Made by a program: the position numbers and the translations under genes
The notes under the pieces: model-generated
The model's input: the letters and a program-made list of their open reading frames with translations, nothing else
What the model was told of the DNA's origin: nothing
Databases searched by the model: none
In this document: piece after piece, positions 17,694-25,547 of the stretch
How the letters are laid out: each line of letters opens with the position of its first letter
Numbering within the stretch: the first letter of the stretch is position 1
Source: Synechococcaceae cyanobacterium SM2_3_2
GTDB lineage: Bacteria; Cyanobacteriota; Cyanobacteriia; Thermostichales; Thermostichaceae
Length of the DNA: 37,958 nt
Reading direction: 5' to 3'
NCBI GenBank assembly: GCA_012031565.1
Contig: JAAUUM010000013.1
Location: 1-37,958, forward strand

Positions 17694-18538
17694 GATTTCT
17701 GTCCAAATGAGACCCAGTGCTGCAAGAGGCCGAACAGCCGATCCAGAATCAAACCCACGGTGCCAATCACTACAATGGCGGTGATGATGCTGGTGATTTG
17801 CAGGTTGTTCCACTCGTTCCAAACGAAATAGCCCAGGCCGGTGCCACCCACCAGAATCTCTGCCGCCACGATCACCAGCCAAGCGATGCCAATGCTGATC
17901 CGTAAGCCCGATACGATGCTAGGGGCAGCAGCGGGCAAGATCACCTTGAGAATAGTGCGCCAGCGGGATGCTCCCAACGAACGAGCCACATTCAAATAAG
18001 CGGGATCCACATTGCTGACCCCGAACTTGGTGCTGATCAAGGTGGGCCAAATGCTGGTGATGGCAATCACAAACAGGGCCGTCTTTTCGGAGCTTTGTAA
18101 TACTCCCAGCCCCAAGGGCAACCAGGCCAGCGGCGACACGGGCTTGAGCAATTGAATGTAGGGGTCAATGGCCTTAGAGGTGACCTGAGATAGACCCACC
18201 AACACCCCCAAAGGCACTGCAATCAGGGATCCCAGGGTGAAGCCAATCGCAACTCGGCGCAGACTGACCAACAGATGCCAGCCGATACCTTTGTCATTGG
18301 GGCCAATCACATAAAAGGGATCCGATAGCCATCCCCATAGATCGACCGCCGTACGGCTAGCGCTGGGGATCAGCCGGGAAAAGAGGCCATTGCGGGCTCC
18401 AATCTCCCAAAAGGCCAAGAACAGTACCAACGACAGCACAAACAAAACAAAGGCTTGTAGGTTGGTGCCCGGTAACCAGGTGCGGATCCATTTAGTCAGG
18501 GCAGGCTGGGGAGGTGAGGTAGAAGGGGTGGTCATCAT
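17690..18538 (-). CDS. cynB: Cyanate/nitrite-type ABC transporter permease
   Basis: The 282-residue inner-membrane protein belongs to the NrtB/SsuC/TauC (BPD_transp_1) family. About six hydrophobic segments are visible, starting with AFVLFVLSLVLFLAFW near residue 30. The EAA-type coupling loop reads AYLNVARSLGASRWRTILKVILPAAAPSIVSGLR. A cytoplasmic N-terminal tail rich in Ser/Pro precedes the first segment. It is 69 bases after cynA and overlaps cynD by four bases. The specificity for cyanate is inferred from the linked cyanase. Nitrite or nitrate transport is the main alternative. Confidence 0.92.
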   Translation of the reverse strand: MMTTPSTSPPQPALTKWIRTWLPGTNLQAFVLFVLSLVLFLAFWEIGARNGLFSRLIPSASRTAVDLWGWLSDPFYVIGPNDKGIGWHLLVSLRRVAIGFTLGSLIAVPLGVLVGLSQVTSKAIDPYIQLLKPVSPLAWLPLGLGVLQSSEKTALFVIAITSIWPTLISTKFGVSNVDPAYLNVARSLGASRWRTILKVILPAAAPSIVSGLRISIGIAWLVIVAAEILVGGTGLGYFVWNEWNNLQITSIITAIVVIGTVGLILDRLFGLLQHWVSFGQKS

Positions 18539-18607
18539 GGGGATCCCGGCATAGCGACAGCAGTAGGCGAGGCATGGGATCCCCAGAGAGGATCCCAGTG
18601 TTGATGC

Positions 18608-20209
18608 TTAAACCCCAAACTCTTCGATCTGAGCCTGCACATAGGCGGCGGGATCGGCGGGATCAAAGCTGTCAAACATCAGCGTTTCGCTGCGTAGGGT
18701 CTCCGCAGGCGGTTCTTGGCCCAGCTCCTGAGCCAATGAGCGAGCCAGATCGGTCAGGAAGATATCTTGACCAATCGCCTCATAGTTGGCATCGGCTTCT
18801 GGCAATAGATCCCAGCGCACCATCTGGGAGGTAATCCAGTAGGCAAAGCTCTGCCAGGGGTAGGGATCAAAGTCGATCCGGTCGGGAATATCGAGGGTGT
18901 TGCCCAGGCCATCCTCAAACTGGCCCGTCAGGACAGCCGCCACCACCTCTTCAGGCTGGTTGAGGAATTCACGGGGAGAGATGGCATTGGCGATCTCGGC
19001 TCGGTTGGCGGCATCGCTGGAATAACCTGCCGCATCAATAATCGCTTTGTTAACCGCTTGGAAGGTGTTGGGATATTGGTCAATCCAGTCTTGGCTGGCG
19101 GCAAAAGCACAGCAGGGATGTCCCGGCCACAGATCCTTGGTCAGCAAGTGGATGAAGCCCGCCCCCTCAAACACTGCTCGCTGATTAAAGGGATCCGGCA
19201 TCAGCATGGCATCAATATCCCCCACCGTGAGTCGGGCCACACTATCAGGGGGTGGGACTGGGGTGATTTGTACATCGGTGTCGGGGTTGATGCCGCCAGT
19301 GGCTAGGTAGTAGCGGAGCAACAGGTTGTGCATCGAGAAGGGGAAAGGCACCCCAATCGTGAAGCCCGCAAAGTCAGCGGGGCCGGTCAACTGATCTTTG
19401 TGTTTATTGGCGACGGTGATGGCCTGACCGTTGATATTTTCAATGCTGGCCAACTTGATCGGGAAGGCGGTGGATCCCAGGCCAAGGGTGATGGAGATCG
19501 GCATAGGGGAGAGCATGTGGTAGGCATCTAACTCGCCCGCAATGGCAGAATCCCGCACAGCGGCCCAACTGGGCAACTTCACCACCTCCACATTCAGCCC
19601 ATACTTTTCATAGAAACCAAGGGGTTCCGCCATGATGATCGGGGTGGCGCAGGTGATGGGGATAAAGCCGATCCGCAAGTCCGTTTTTTCGGGGGCACCG
19701 CCGCTCTCTTGGGCCATCAACTCCCGCTGACCTTGGGCTGCGGTTGCTCCCATCAAGGTGGCGGCCACCAACACCTGCTTGAGGAAGCGTCGCCGAGTGA
19801 AGGGGCCAGCCCGCAAGGTGTCTTCAAAAAATTCGCCTACCTGCGGGCCAAAGGCTGCTCCCATCACCTGATCCAGTCCGCCTGCCTGAGCGATCATCTC
19901 AGCAAAGATTTTGCGTTGCTCAAGATCCTGAGTGGCCCGATCCAAAAGAACAGACTGCATCATCTCGGTGCGGGTGATGCGCTTGGCGGTTTCGATCACC
20001 TGGGGCTTGTAGAGACCCATCTTGATCAAATCATCCGCCAGAGTCGAGGGATCCTGGGGCATACTGGCCAAAAATTCTCCGTGCCCCTGATCAACGTGAC
20101 CCAGATCAAATGGATCGTGAAATTGACCACAGGCACAACGCTGCAACATCCGAGATGACATGGATCCCGATGCTCGTGAGAGAAGTGAGGTGGGGGTGAG
20201 GAGAACCAT
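18608..20209 (-). CDS. cynA: Cyanate/nitrate-type ABC substrate-binding protein with N-terminal extension and internal Tat signal
   Basis: The protein has 533 residues from the ATG at 20209 (AGG seven bases upstream); a TTG at 20263 is a weaker start. From about residue 165 it is an NMT1/NrtA-like binding protein (LRIGFIPITCATPIIMAEPL, FYEKYGLNVEVVKL, AYHMLSPMPISI). A Tat signal, TRRRFLK followed by a hydrophobic VLVAATLMGATAA, lies at residues 138-157 rather than at the N-terminus. The first 136 residues form an extra region with C-A-C-G at 25-28, His31, His38 and His43 (a possible metal site), then a helical segment. Such an N-terminal part would stay cytoplasmic if the Tat helix is an anchor. 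It is first in the cyn operon. A later start at the ATG of 20161 would keep the extension. Confidence 0.85.
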   Translation of the reverse strand: MVLLTPTSLLSRASGSMSSRMLQRCACGQFHDPFDLGHVDQGHGEFLASMPQDPSTLADDLIKMGLYKPQVIETAKRITRTEMMQSVLLDRATQDLEQRKIFAEMIAQAGGLDQVMGAAFGPQVGEFFEDTLRAGPFTRRRFLKQVLVAATLMGATAAQGQRELMAQESGGAPEKTDLRIGFIPITCATPIIMAEPLGFYEKYGLNVEVVKLPSWAAVRDSAIAGELDAYHMLSPMPISITLGLGSTAFPIKLASIENINGQAITVANKHKDQLTGPADFAGFTIGVPFPFSMHNLLLRYYLATGGINPDTDVQITPVPPPDSVARLTVGDIDAMLMPDPFNQRAVFEGAGFIHLLTKDLWPGHPCCAFAASQDWIDQYPNTFQAVNKAIIDAAGYSSDAANRAEIANAISPREFLNQPEEVVAAVLTGQFEDGLGNTLDIPDRIDFDPYPWQSFAYWITSQMVRWDLLPEADANYEAIGQDIFLTDLARSLAQELGQEPPAETLRSETLMFDSFDPADPAAYVQAQIEEFGV

Positions 20210-20290
20210 GATAATACCTAAATGGATACGTTGAACGTGGATAAATGCAAAACCAAGGGACAAGCGAGATGCAATCTGGGCTTTTACTTG

Positions 20291-20353
20291 TCAGTCTTGC
20301 AATAAGCTAACAGCCTTCATCAGTTCTTGTAGTGGAGGTTTTTTGGCTGGCAT
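20291..20353 (-). CDS. Possible 20-codon leader ORF upstream of cynA
   Basis: A minus-strand frame runs from ATG at 20353 to TGA at 20291 and would encode MPAKKPPLQELMKAVSLLQD. It has a basic start and an amphipathic helix. It lies within a few bases of the predicted transcription start of the NtcA-type promoter, so it would be almost leaderless. There is no recognised homology and a frame this short may be chance. Confidence 0.2.
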   Translation of the reverse strand: MPAKKPPLQELMKAVSLLQD

Positions 20354-20362
20354 AGCACTTTT

Positions 20363-20404
20363 TTTAGAAGATCTTAAAAAGCTTATTTTTGTGTTTTCTG
20401 ATAC
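20363..20404 (-). promoter_or_regulatory. Candidate NtcA-activated promoter for the cyn operon
   Basis: On the minus strand GTATCAGAAAACAC (20404-20391) fits the relaxed NtcA pattern GTN10AC, with one mismatch to GTAN8TAC. Exactly 22 bases further is TCTAAA (20368-20363), a 4/6 match to the -10 hexamer and at the spacing of class II NtcA promoters. It lies 154-195 bases before the cynA ATG. Nitrogen control of cynABDS by NtcA is established in Synechococcus elongatus. Confidence 0.45.
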
Positions 20405-20632
20405 GGAAATTCTAGATTGTCTTTAATCCAAAGGTGCAACTATTTTCAGCCAGATCAAGCCTAGAGATTTGCATAGCGTTGGAGAAACCAGCAATCCCTA
20501 GCAATCCTCAGGAGTGCCCAGACATGTGACCGGGCAGAGGTTTCCAGCCCCAGAGCCTATTTAGGATGAGGGCAGCTAGGAATTGCCAAACAAGGGTAAG
20601 AGTTCAGAGAGGCAAGTCCAAGACAGTAACCA

Positions 20633-21460
20633 TTAGCCATTCTGGCTTAGCTGTAATGCTTGCGTTTTCCGCCAGGATTGAGGCGGGATCCCGTGTTTTT
20701 GGCGAAAGTAGCGGACAAAATAACCGGCATCGGGATAGCCTACTTGATGGGCAATTTGCTTGATCGAATGCTGTGTTTTTTGCAAGAGATGACGGGCTTG
20801 GGCCATACGCCGTTCTAGGATCCAGTCTTTGACGCTACGGCCTGTTTGTTTGCTCAAAAGAGTAGTCAAATAGGCAGGAGAGTAGCCCGCTGCTTGGGCC
20901 ACATCATTGAGGGAAATGGCCTGATAATAGTGGGCCTCAATGTAATTGAAAACAATGGTGAGGTGATCTGATTGGGGATAGGCAAACTTTAAGGATTGTG
21001 GGGATGGCGGGCCAGACTGATCCGGCTGGGATCCCGGCATCGAGGGCAGTTTGGGATCCACTAGAGGCTGTTGCCACGTTTGCCTCAGCAGGGTTTGACG
21101 GTGCAGACGGGCCGCAATCGCCGCCAAAAAGTCCTCCACTGAGCAGGGTTTGGTGATGTAGTCATCCGCACCCAACGCCATGCCCTGCCTGCGATCTTCA
21201 CGGGTAGCTTTGGCGGTCAAAAAAATGAGCGGGATCCAAGCGGTTTCTGGGTGAGCCCGAAGCGCTTTGACCACCCCCCAGCCATCCATCTCAGGCATCA
21301 TGATGTCGCAGACGATCAGATCAGGTTCCCATTGGCGGGCGTAATTCAAACCGATTCGACCGTCTTGGGCTCCCAACGCCTGATAGCCTTCTAGGTCTAG
21401 GCAATGGACAAAAGCCTGTCGGGCCCGCTGATCGTCTTCGATTACCAGGATCCGAACCAT
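20633..21460 (-). CDS. Response regulator with REC and AraC-type DNA-binding domains
   Basis: The 275-residue protein has an N-terminal receiver domain (residues 1-120) with acidic pair Asp9/Asp10, phospho-acceptor Asp52 in VCDIMMPEMDGWG, a Thr in LTAK and Lys in TKPC. A Pro/Gln/Ser-rich linker (about 130-165) is followed by an AraC/XylS double helix-turn-helix (about 170-268) with VAQAAGYSPAYLTTLLSKQTG and the signature IAHQVGYPDAGYFVRYFRQKHG. It should be a transcription factor switched by phosphorylation. It lies upstream of and in line with cynA, and divergent from a histidine kinase, its probable partner. Confidence 0.93.
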   Translation of the reverse strand: MVRILVIEDDQRARQAFVHCLDLEGYQALGAQDGRIGLNYARQWEPDLIVCDIMMPEMDGWGVVKALRAHPETAWIPLIFLTAKATREDRRQGMALGADDYITKPCSVEDFLAAIAARLHRQTLLRQTWQQPLVDPKLPSMPGSQPDQSGPPSPQSLKFAYPQSDHLTIVFNYIEAHYYQAISLNDVAQAAGYSPAYLTTLLSKQTGRSVKDWILERRMAQARHLLQKTQHSIKQIAHQVGYPDAGYFVRYFRQKHGIPPQSWRKTQALQLSQNG

Positions 21461-21493
21461 TAGCCACCATTTATTGCACCAATCTCCACCTTC

Positions 21494-21535
21494 GTAGTCT
21501 TTTCTACGAAATCATACCGTTACCTTAGATACACT
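21494..21535 (+). promoter_or_regulatory. Canonical NtcA-activated promoter of the histidine kinase gene
   Basis: GTAGTCTTTTCTAC (21494-21507) is a perfect GTAN8TAC NtcA box and is nested in the longer inverted repeat TTCGTAG-N6-CTACGAA (21491-21510). Exactly 22 bases downstream is TACACT (21530-21535), matching the TAN3T -10 element, as in class II NtcA promoters. The predicted start is about 21542, some 78 bases before the kinase start codon. The palindrome also lies 34 bases before the divergent regulator gene and could affect it. Confidence 0.8.
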
Positions 21536-21619
21536 TTGCTCCAGAAGGCTGGGCTATCTTCACTCAACTTGATGCCCATACCGATCCCTACCTAAACCTA
21601 CAGAAAAGGGTATGCTCCC

Positions 21620-23269
21620 TTGGCCCTGCAACTTGGCTCCTCTCTGGCATCGCTGATTCAGCCCACAGGACGACTCTCTGCCCTGGTGGAATCGGTTCCT
21701 ACAGTGCCCTGTACCCTATCTCCCCGCCAACTGGCTCAAATCTTGGCCGAGGATCCCAGCTTCACAGGGCTAGTACTGACTGATCCCGATGATGATGCCA
21801 GCTCTACCCCCATCGGCATTTTGCGACGGGCGGATCTGGGATCCTGGCGCTGTTCAGAACAGACATGGCAGCAGAACGCCGATCGGCCTCTGTCGGAAAT
21901 CGGGGACTGGTGGGATCCCTGTCAAAAAATACTGCCCCTAGAAGAATCGGTGTCTCTGCAACAAGCAGCTCAGCGATGGGTGGAGTCGGGGCAAGGGGGC
22001 ATAGTGGTAGGCAGTGGGCTGGGCTGGGGCCTGGTGGATCCCCTTCAGTTGATGGCCGCTGTTTGGCAAGATCAGCCGCAGTGTGTGGAGCAAAATCGGG
22101 ACTTGGCTGATCTCCGCCGCCAAAATGAGATGATTCTCAACTCAGCAGGTGAAGGGATCTATGGTCTCGATATGGCGGGCAAGGTGACGTTTGCCAATCC
22201 TGCCGCAGCCCGGATGATCGGCTGGTCACCAGAGGAGTTGGTGGGCCAATCCATGCATGATCTGCTCCATCATTCCCATGCCGATCATTCTCCCTATTCA
22301 CGGGTCTGTTGCCCGATCTATTTGGCTTTTCAGGATGGTCAGATTCGCTCCGTCAGCGATGAGGTATTTTGGCGCAAAGATGGATCCTATTTTCCGGTGG
22401 AATATACCAGCACGCCGATGCGAAATGAGCAGGGGCAATTGGTGGGGGCGGTGGTCACCTTTCAAGACATCACCCAACGCAAATGGGCAGAAGAGATCTT
22501 CAAGCAAAACCAAGAGGAACTAGAACGAAAAGTCCGAGAAAGAACGGCGGAGTTACGGCAAGCCAATCAACAATTGCGAGAGCTGAGCGATCTAAAATCT
22601 CGATTTGTTTCGATGGTCTGCCATGAGTTTCGGACTCCCCTCAATACAATTTTATTCGCTGTCACTTCTCTAGAACGCTATCGCCACCAACTGTCGGATC
22701 AGGCCCAGCATGAGTATATCCAAGGGATCCAATCTGATATTCAACACATGACCCAAATGCTGGATGATGTCTTGCTCTTAGGGAAAACGGATGCCCGCAA
22801 GTTGGAGCCACAGCCTATCGAACTGGAGATTGTGCAATTTTGTCAAACATTGATCCAAGAAATGCAATTGATACAAGGGCAACCTGCCATCTGTTTTGAA
22901 AGATCTTGTGTGAATCAAAAGGTTTATTTTGATCCAGTCATCCTGCGCTCTATCTTGATCAATCTGCTTTCTAATGCGATGAAATACTCTCAGCCCCACC
23001 AAATAGTTGAGCTGCGCCTCAAAGCCCATACAGACCAGATCCTGCTTGAGGTGATGGATCAAGGTATCGGGATCCCAGAGCAAGATCATCCCTACCTGTT
23101 TGACCCCTTTCATCGAGGCCGAAATGTGGGCACCATCCCTGGCACCGGCTTAGGCTTGACCATTATTAAACGGCTGATCGATCTGTTGGCGGGCAGCATT
23201 GAGGTGGAGAGTCAACTGGGAGTCGGAACAACCTTTCGGGTCAGGCTTCCCTTGGCCTCAGCTGCCTGA
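21620..23269 (+). CDS. PAS-domain sensor histidine kinase
   Basis: The 549-residue protein has no membrane segments and is probably cytosolic. Residues 1-155 resemble a CBS-pair-like region (LAQILAEDPSFTGLVLTDP, PIGILRRADL, LEESVSLQQAAQRWVESGQGG). A PAS domain follows (NEMILNSAGEGIYGLDMAGKVTFANPAAARMIGW with a PAC tail ITQRKWAEEIF), then a coiled-coil linker. Next come HisKA with His335 in CHEFRTPLN and a complete HATPase_c (NLLSNAMKYS N-box, MDQGIGIPEQD, DPFHRG, GTGLGLTIIKRL). It starts at a TTG preceded by AAAAGGG about ten bases upstream. It is divergent from the AraC-type regulator, its likely target, and overlaps the convergent peptidase gene by 12 bases. Confidence 0.92.
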   Translation: MALQLGSSLASLIQPTGRLSALVESVPTVPCTLSPRQLAQILAEDPSFTGLVLTDPDDDASSTPIGILRRADLGSWRCSEQTWQQNADRPLSEIGDWWDPCQKILPLEESVSLQQAAQRWVESGQGGIVVGSGLGWGLVDPLQLMAAVWQDQPQCVEQNRDLADLRRQNEMILNSAGEGIYGLDMAGKVTFANPAAARMIGWSPEELVGQSMHDLLHHSHADHSPYSRVCCPIYLAFQDGQIRSVSDEVFWRKDGSYFPVEYTSTPMRNEQGQLVGAVVTFQDITQRKWAEEIFKQNQEELERKVRERTAELRQANQQLRELSDLKSRFVSMVCHEFRTPLNTILFAVTSLERYRHQLSDQAQHEYIQGIQSDIQHMTQMLDDVLLLGKTDARKLEPQPIELEIVQFCQTLIQEMQLIQGQPAICFERSCVNQKVYFDPVILRSILINLLSNAMKYSQPHQIVELRLKAHTDQILLEVMDQGIGIPEQDHPYLFDPFHRGRNVGTIPGTGLGLTIIKRLIDLLAGSIEVESQLGVGTTFRVRLPLASAA

Positions 23270-25363
23270 TAACTTGGGCACCTCAATAGCCAGAATCTGC
23301 GTCAAAAAGGCCCACTTATCCGCCTGTTCTTCGATCACTTTAGCGGTCGGCTTGCCTGCACCATGTCCCGCCTTGGTCTCGATACGGATCAACACTGGGG
23401 GATCCCCTTGGTGAGCCTCCTGGAGTGCTGCCGCAAACTTGAAGCTGTGGGCGGGCACAACCCGATCGTCATGATCAGCGGTGGTGATCAGCGTGGCGGG
23501 ATAGCGAGTGCCCGGTTTGAGATTGTGCAGCGGCGAGTAGCCATACAGCGTCTTAAATTCTTCGGCATCCTCGGGGGATCCATACTCCGACATCCAGGCC
23601 CAGCCGATGGTGAATTGATGAAAGCGCAACATATCCATCACCCCGACCGAAGGGAGAGCCGCTGCAAACAGATCGGGTCGTTGGGCCAAACAGGATCCCA
23701 CCAATAGCCCGCCATTGCTGCCCCCCCCGATGGCCAGTTTTTGCGAAGCGGTATAGCCCTTATCGATCAGCCATTCTGCCGAGGCAATGAAGTCATCAAA
23801 TACCGTTTGTTTGCGAGTTTTCATGCCCGCCTGATGCCAATCTTCCCCATATTCGCCGCCCCCCCGCAGGTTGGCCACCGCGAAGATCCCCCCCATTTCT
23901 AACCACACCACAGTACTGATGGAAAAGCTGGGGGTCAATGAGATGCCAAAACCGCCATAGCCATAGAGATAGGTGGGATGACTGCCATCCAACGGGATCC
24001 CTTTTCTGTGGGTGATAAAAACAGGCACTTGGGTACCATCTTTGCTGGTGACAAACACCTGTTCAACATCATAAGCAGTCGGGTCAAAATCGATCTCGGC
24101 CTGTCGAAAGAGAGTGCTGGTCTGGGTCACGAAATCGTAGCGATAGATGGTGGGCGGGGTGGTATAGCTGGTAAAAGTATAGAAGGTCTCGGTGTCCTGT
24201 CGTTTCCCCCCAAATCCTGAAGCAGATCCTACCCCTGGCAGCTCTAATTCACGGTCAAAACTGCCATCTAATTTGTGAAACTTGACTTGAGTACGAGCAT
24301 CTTTGAGATAAAAAGCCACCAATTGATCATTGATCAGCGAAATACTCTCTAAAGTTTCTGCCATCTCAGGGATCAATTCTTGCCAGTGTGCCCGCCCCGG
24401 CGTCAGGATATCAATCTCGATCAAACGACGGCGAGGAGCCTCCAAATCTGTCACCAGCCAAAATCGGGATCCCTGATTGCCAATCACCCCAAAGCTGGCT
24501 TCAAACGTGCTAATCAGCTCCTTAACAGGCCCTTGAGGATCATCCAAATCTTTCCAAAAAATCAGATTTTTACTTTCGGTGCCCAACCAAACAGAAATGA
24601 TTAAATAGCTGCCATCCTCGCTGACGACGCCACTGAAACCCCATTCTTTTTGATCGGGACGTTCATAGATCAAGGTATCTTCAGATTGAAGGGATCCCAG
24701 TTTGTGATAATAGAGCTTCTGAAAATAGTTGACCGCTTCGTATTCAGAGCCCGATTGAGGCTGATCATAGCGACTGTAGAAAAAGCCTTTTCCGTCGTGA
24801 GTCCAACTGACTCCCGAGAACTTAATCCATTTGAGATGATCGCTCAAATCTTGGCCTGACTCGATATCTCGCACCCGCCATTCCTGCCAATCGGAGCCCG
24901 AGGCTGAAGTGCCATAGGCGAGATAGTTGCCATCCTCACTGATGGACAGTCCTGATAGGGCCACTGTGCCATCCTCAGACAAGGTATTGGGATCCAAGAG
25001 GACTCGCGGCTCCCCGTCTAAGCCGGTCAAAGTATAGAGCACACTTTGATTTTGTAGCCCATCGTTCTTGAAATAGAAATAACGGGATCCCTGCTTAAAG
25101 GGGGCGCTGTATTTGGCATAATTCCACAATGTTGTCAGTCGTTCACAAATGGCATTGCGAGTGGGAATCGACTCTAGATAGCCAAAGGTCAACCGATTTT
25201 GGGCCTCCACCCAAGCCCGCGTTTCCTCTGAATCGGGATCCTCCAGCCACCGAAACGGATCCGGGACTTCGATGCCGTGGTAGGTATCGACTTGATCGCT
25301 GTGGCGGCTGATCGGATAGGTAATCGGATAGTTAATTGGATAGGCAAAAGGAGGCTGGGTCAT
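23258..25363 (-). CDS. Prolyl oligopeptidase family serine peptidase (S9A)
   Basis: This protein of about 701 residues has the N-terminal seven-blade propeller of prolyl oligopeptidases, starting after VDTYHGIEVPDPFRWLEDPDSEETRAW. A C-terminal alpha/beta-hydrolase domain follows with the catalytic Ser in GGSNGGLL, Asp in DHDDRVVPAHS and His in KAGHGAG. It cleaves short peptides after proline. No signal peptide is seen, so it is cytosolic. I chose the ATG at 25363, as family sequence starts soon after it. The frame stays open to 25495 into a region with DNA repeats. Near the N-terminus is a Y-P-I triplicate (YPINYPITYPI), a small in-frame duplication. Confidence 0.93.
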   Translation of the reverse strand: MTQPPFAYPINYPITYPISRHSDQVDTYHGIEVPDPFRWLEDPDSEETRAWVEAQNRLTFGYLESIPTRNAICERLTTLWNYAKYSAPFKQGSRYFYFKNDGLQNQSVLYTLTGLDGEPRVLLDPNTLSEDGTVALSGLSISEDGNYLAYGTSASGSDWQEWRVRDIESGQDLSDHLKWIKFSGVSWTHDGKGFFYSRYDQPQSGSEYEAVNYFQKLYYHKLGSLQSEDTLIYERPDQKEWGFSGVVSEDGSYLIISVWLGTESKNLIFWKDLDDPQGPVKELISTFEASFGVIGNQGSRFWLVTDLEAPRRRLIEIDILTPGRAHWQELIPEMAETLESISLINDQLVAFYLKDARTQVKFHKLDGSFDRELELPGVGSASGFGGKRQDTETFYTFTSYTTPPTIYRYDFVTQTSTLFRQAEIDFDPTAYDVEQVFVTSKDGTQVPVFITHRKGIPLDGSHPTYLYGYGGFGISLTPSFSISTVVWLEMGGIFAVANLRGGGEYGEDWHQAGMKTRKQTVFDDFIASAEWLIDKGYTASQKLAIGGGSNGGLLVGSCLAQRPDLFAAALPSVGVMDMLRFHQFTIGWAWMSEYGSPEDAEEFKTLYGYSPLHNLKPGTRYPATLITTADHDDRVVPAHSFKFAAALQEAHQGDPPVLIRIETKAGHGAGKPTAKVIEEQADKWAFLTQILAIEVPKLSGS

Positions 25364-25464
25364 GGGGGCGCGATGAAATATCTCTGAAACGACAGTATAG
25401 CCCTGTGGGGTCTGGCTCCCTCGATCATGAGGATCCGGTGCTAGATTTAGACAGCGATCAAAGT

Positions 25465-25516
25465 AGCAATCAAACCTAGCAATCAAACGTAGCAATCAAA
25501 CGTAGCAATCAAACTA
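25465..25516. repeat. 13-bp tandem repeat, four copies
   Basis: AGCAATCAAAC plus two variable bases is repeated at 25465, 25478, 25491 and 25504. The middle two copies are identical. The array lies directly upstream of the Uma2 gene and ends 31 bases before its start codon, so it may sit in that promoter or leader. Confidence 0.95.
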
Positions 25517-25547
25517 CTGTCCCGTCTCAGTCTGAGGAGCTTGAACT

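Larger units (their letters stand above)
20210..20632. other. Long leader/promoter region upstream of cynA
   Basis: The 423 bases between the response-regulator stop and cynA contain an NtcA-like site with a candidate -10 on the minus strand (20363-20404). They also contain a 20-codon open frame on the minus strand (20291-20353) and the repeat AGCAATCC near 20490-20510. It is A/T-rich around 20350-20400, unlike the flanking genes. No terminator for the response regulator is obvious, so read-through into cyn is possible. Confidence 0.55.

Noticed and set aside
25465-25516. Possible CRISPR-like array
   Set aside because: The 13-bp units are directly adjacent with no spacers, so this is a simple tandem repeat. 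The other arrays were rejected for the same reason.
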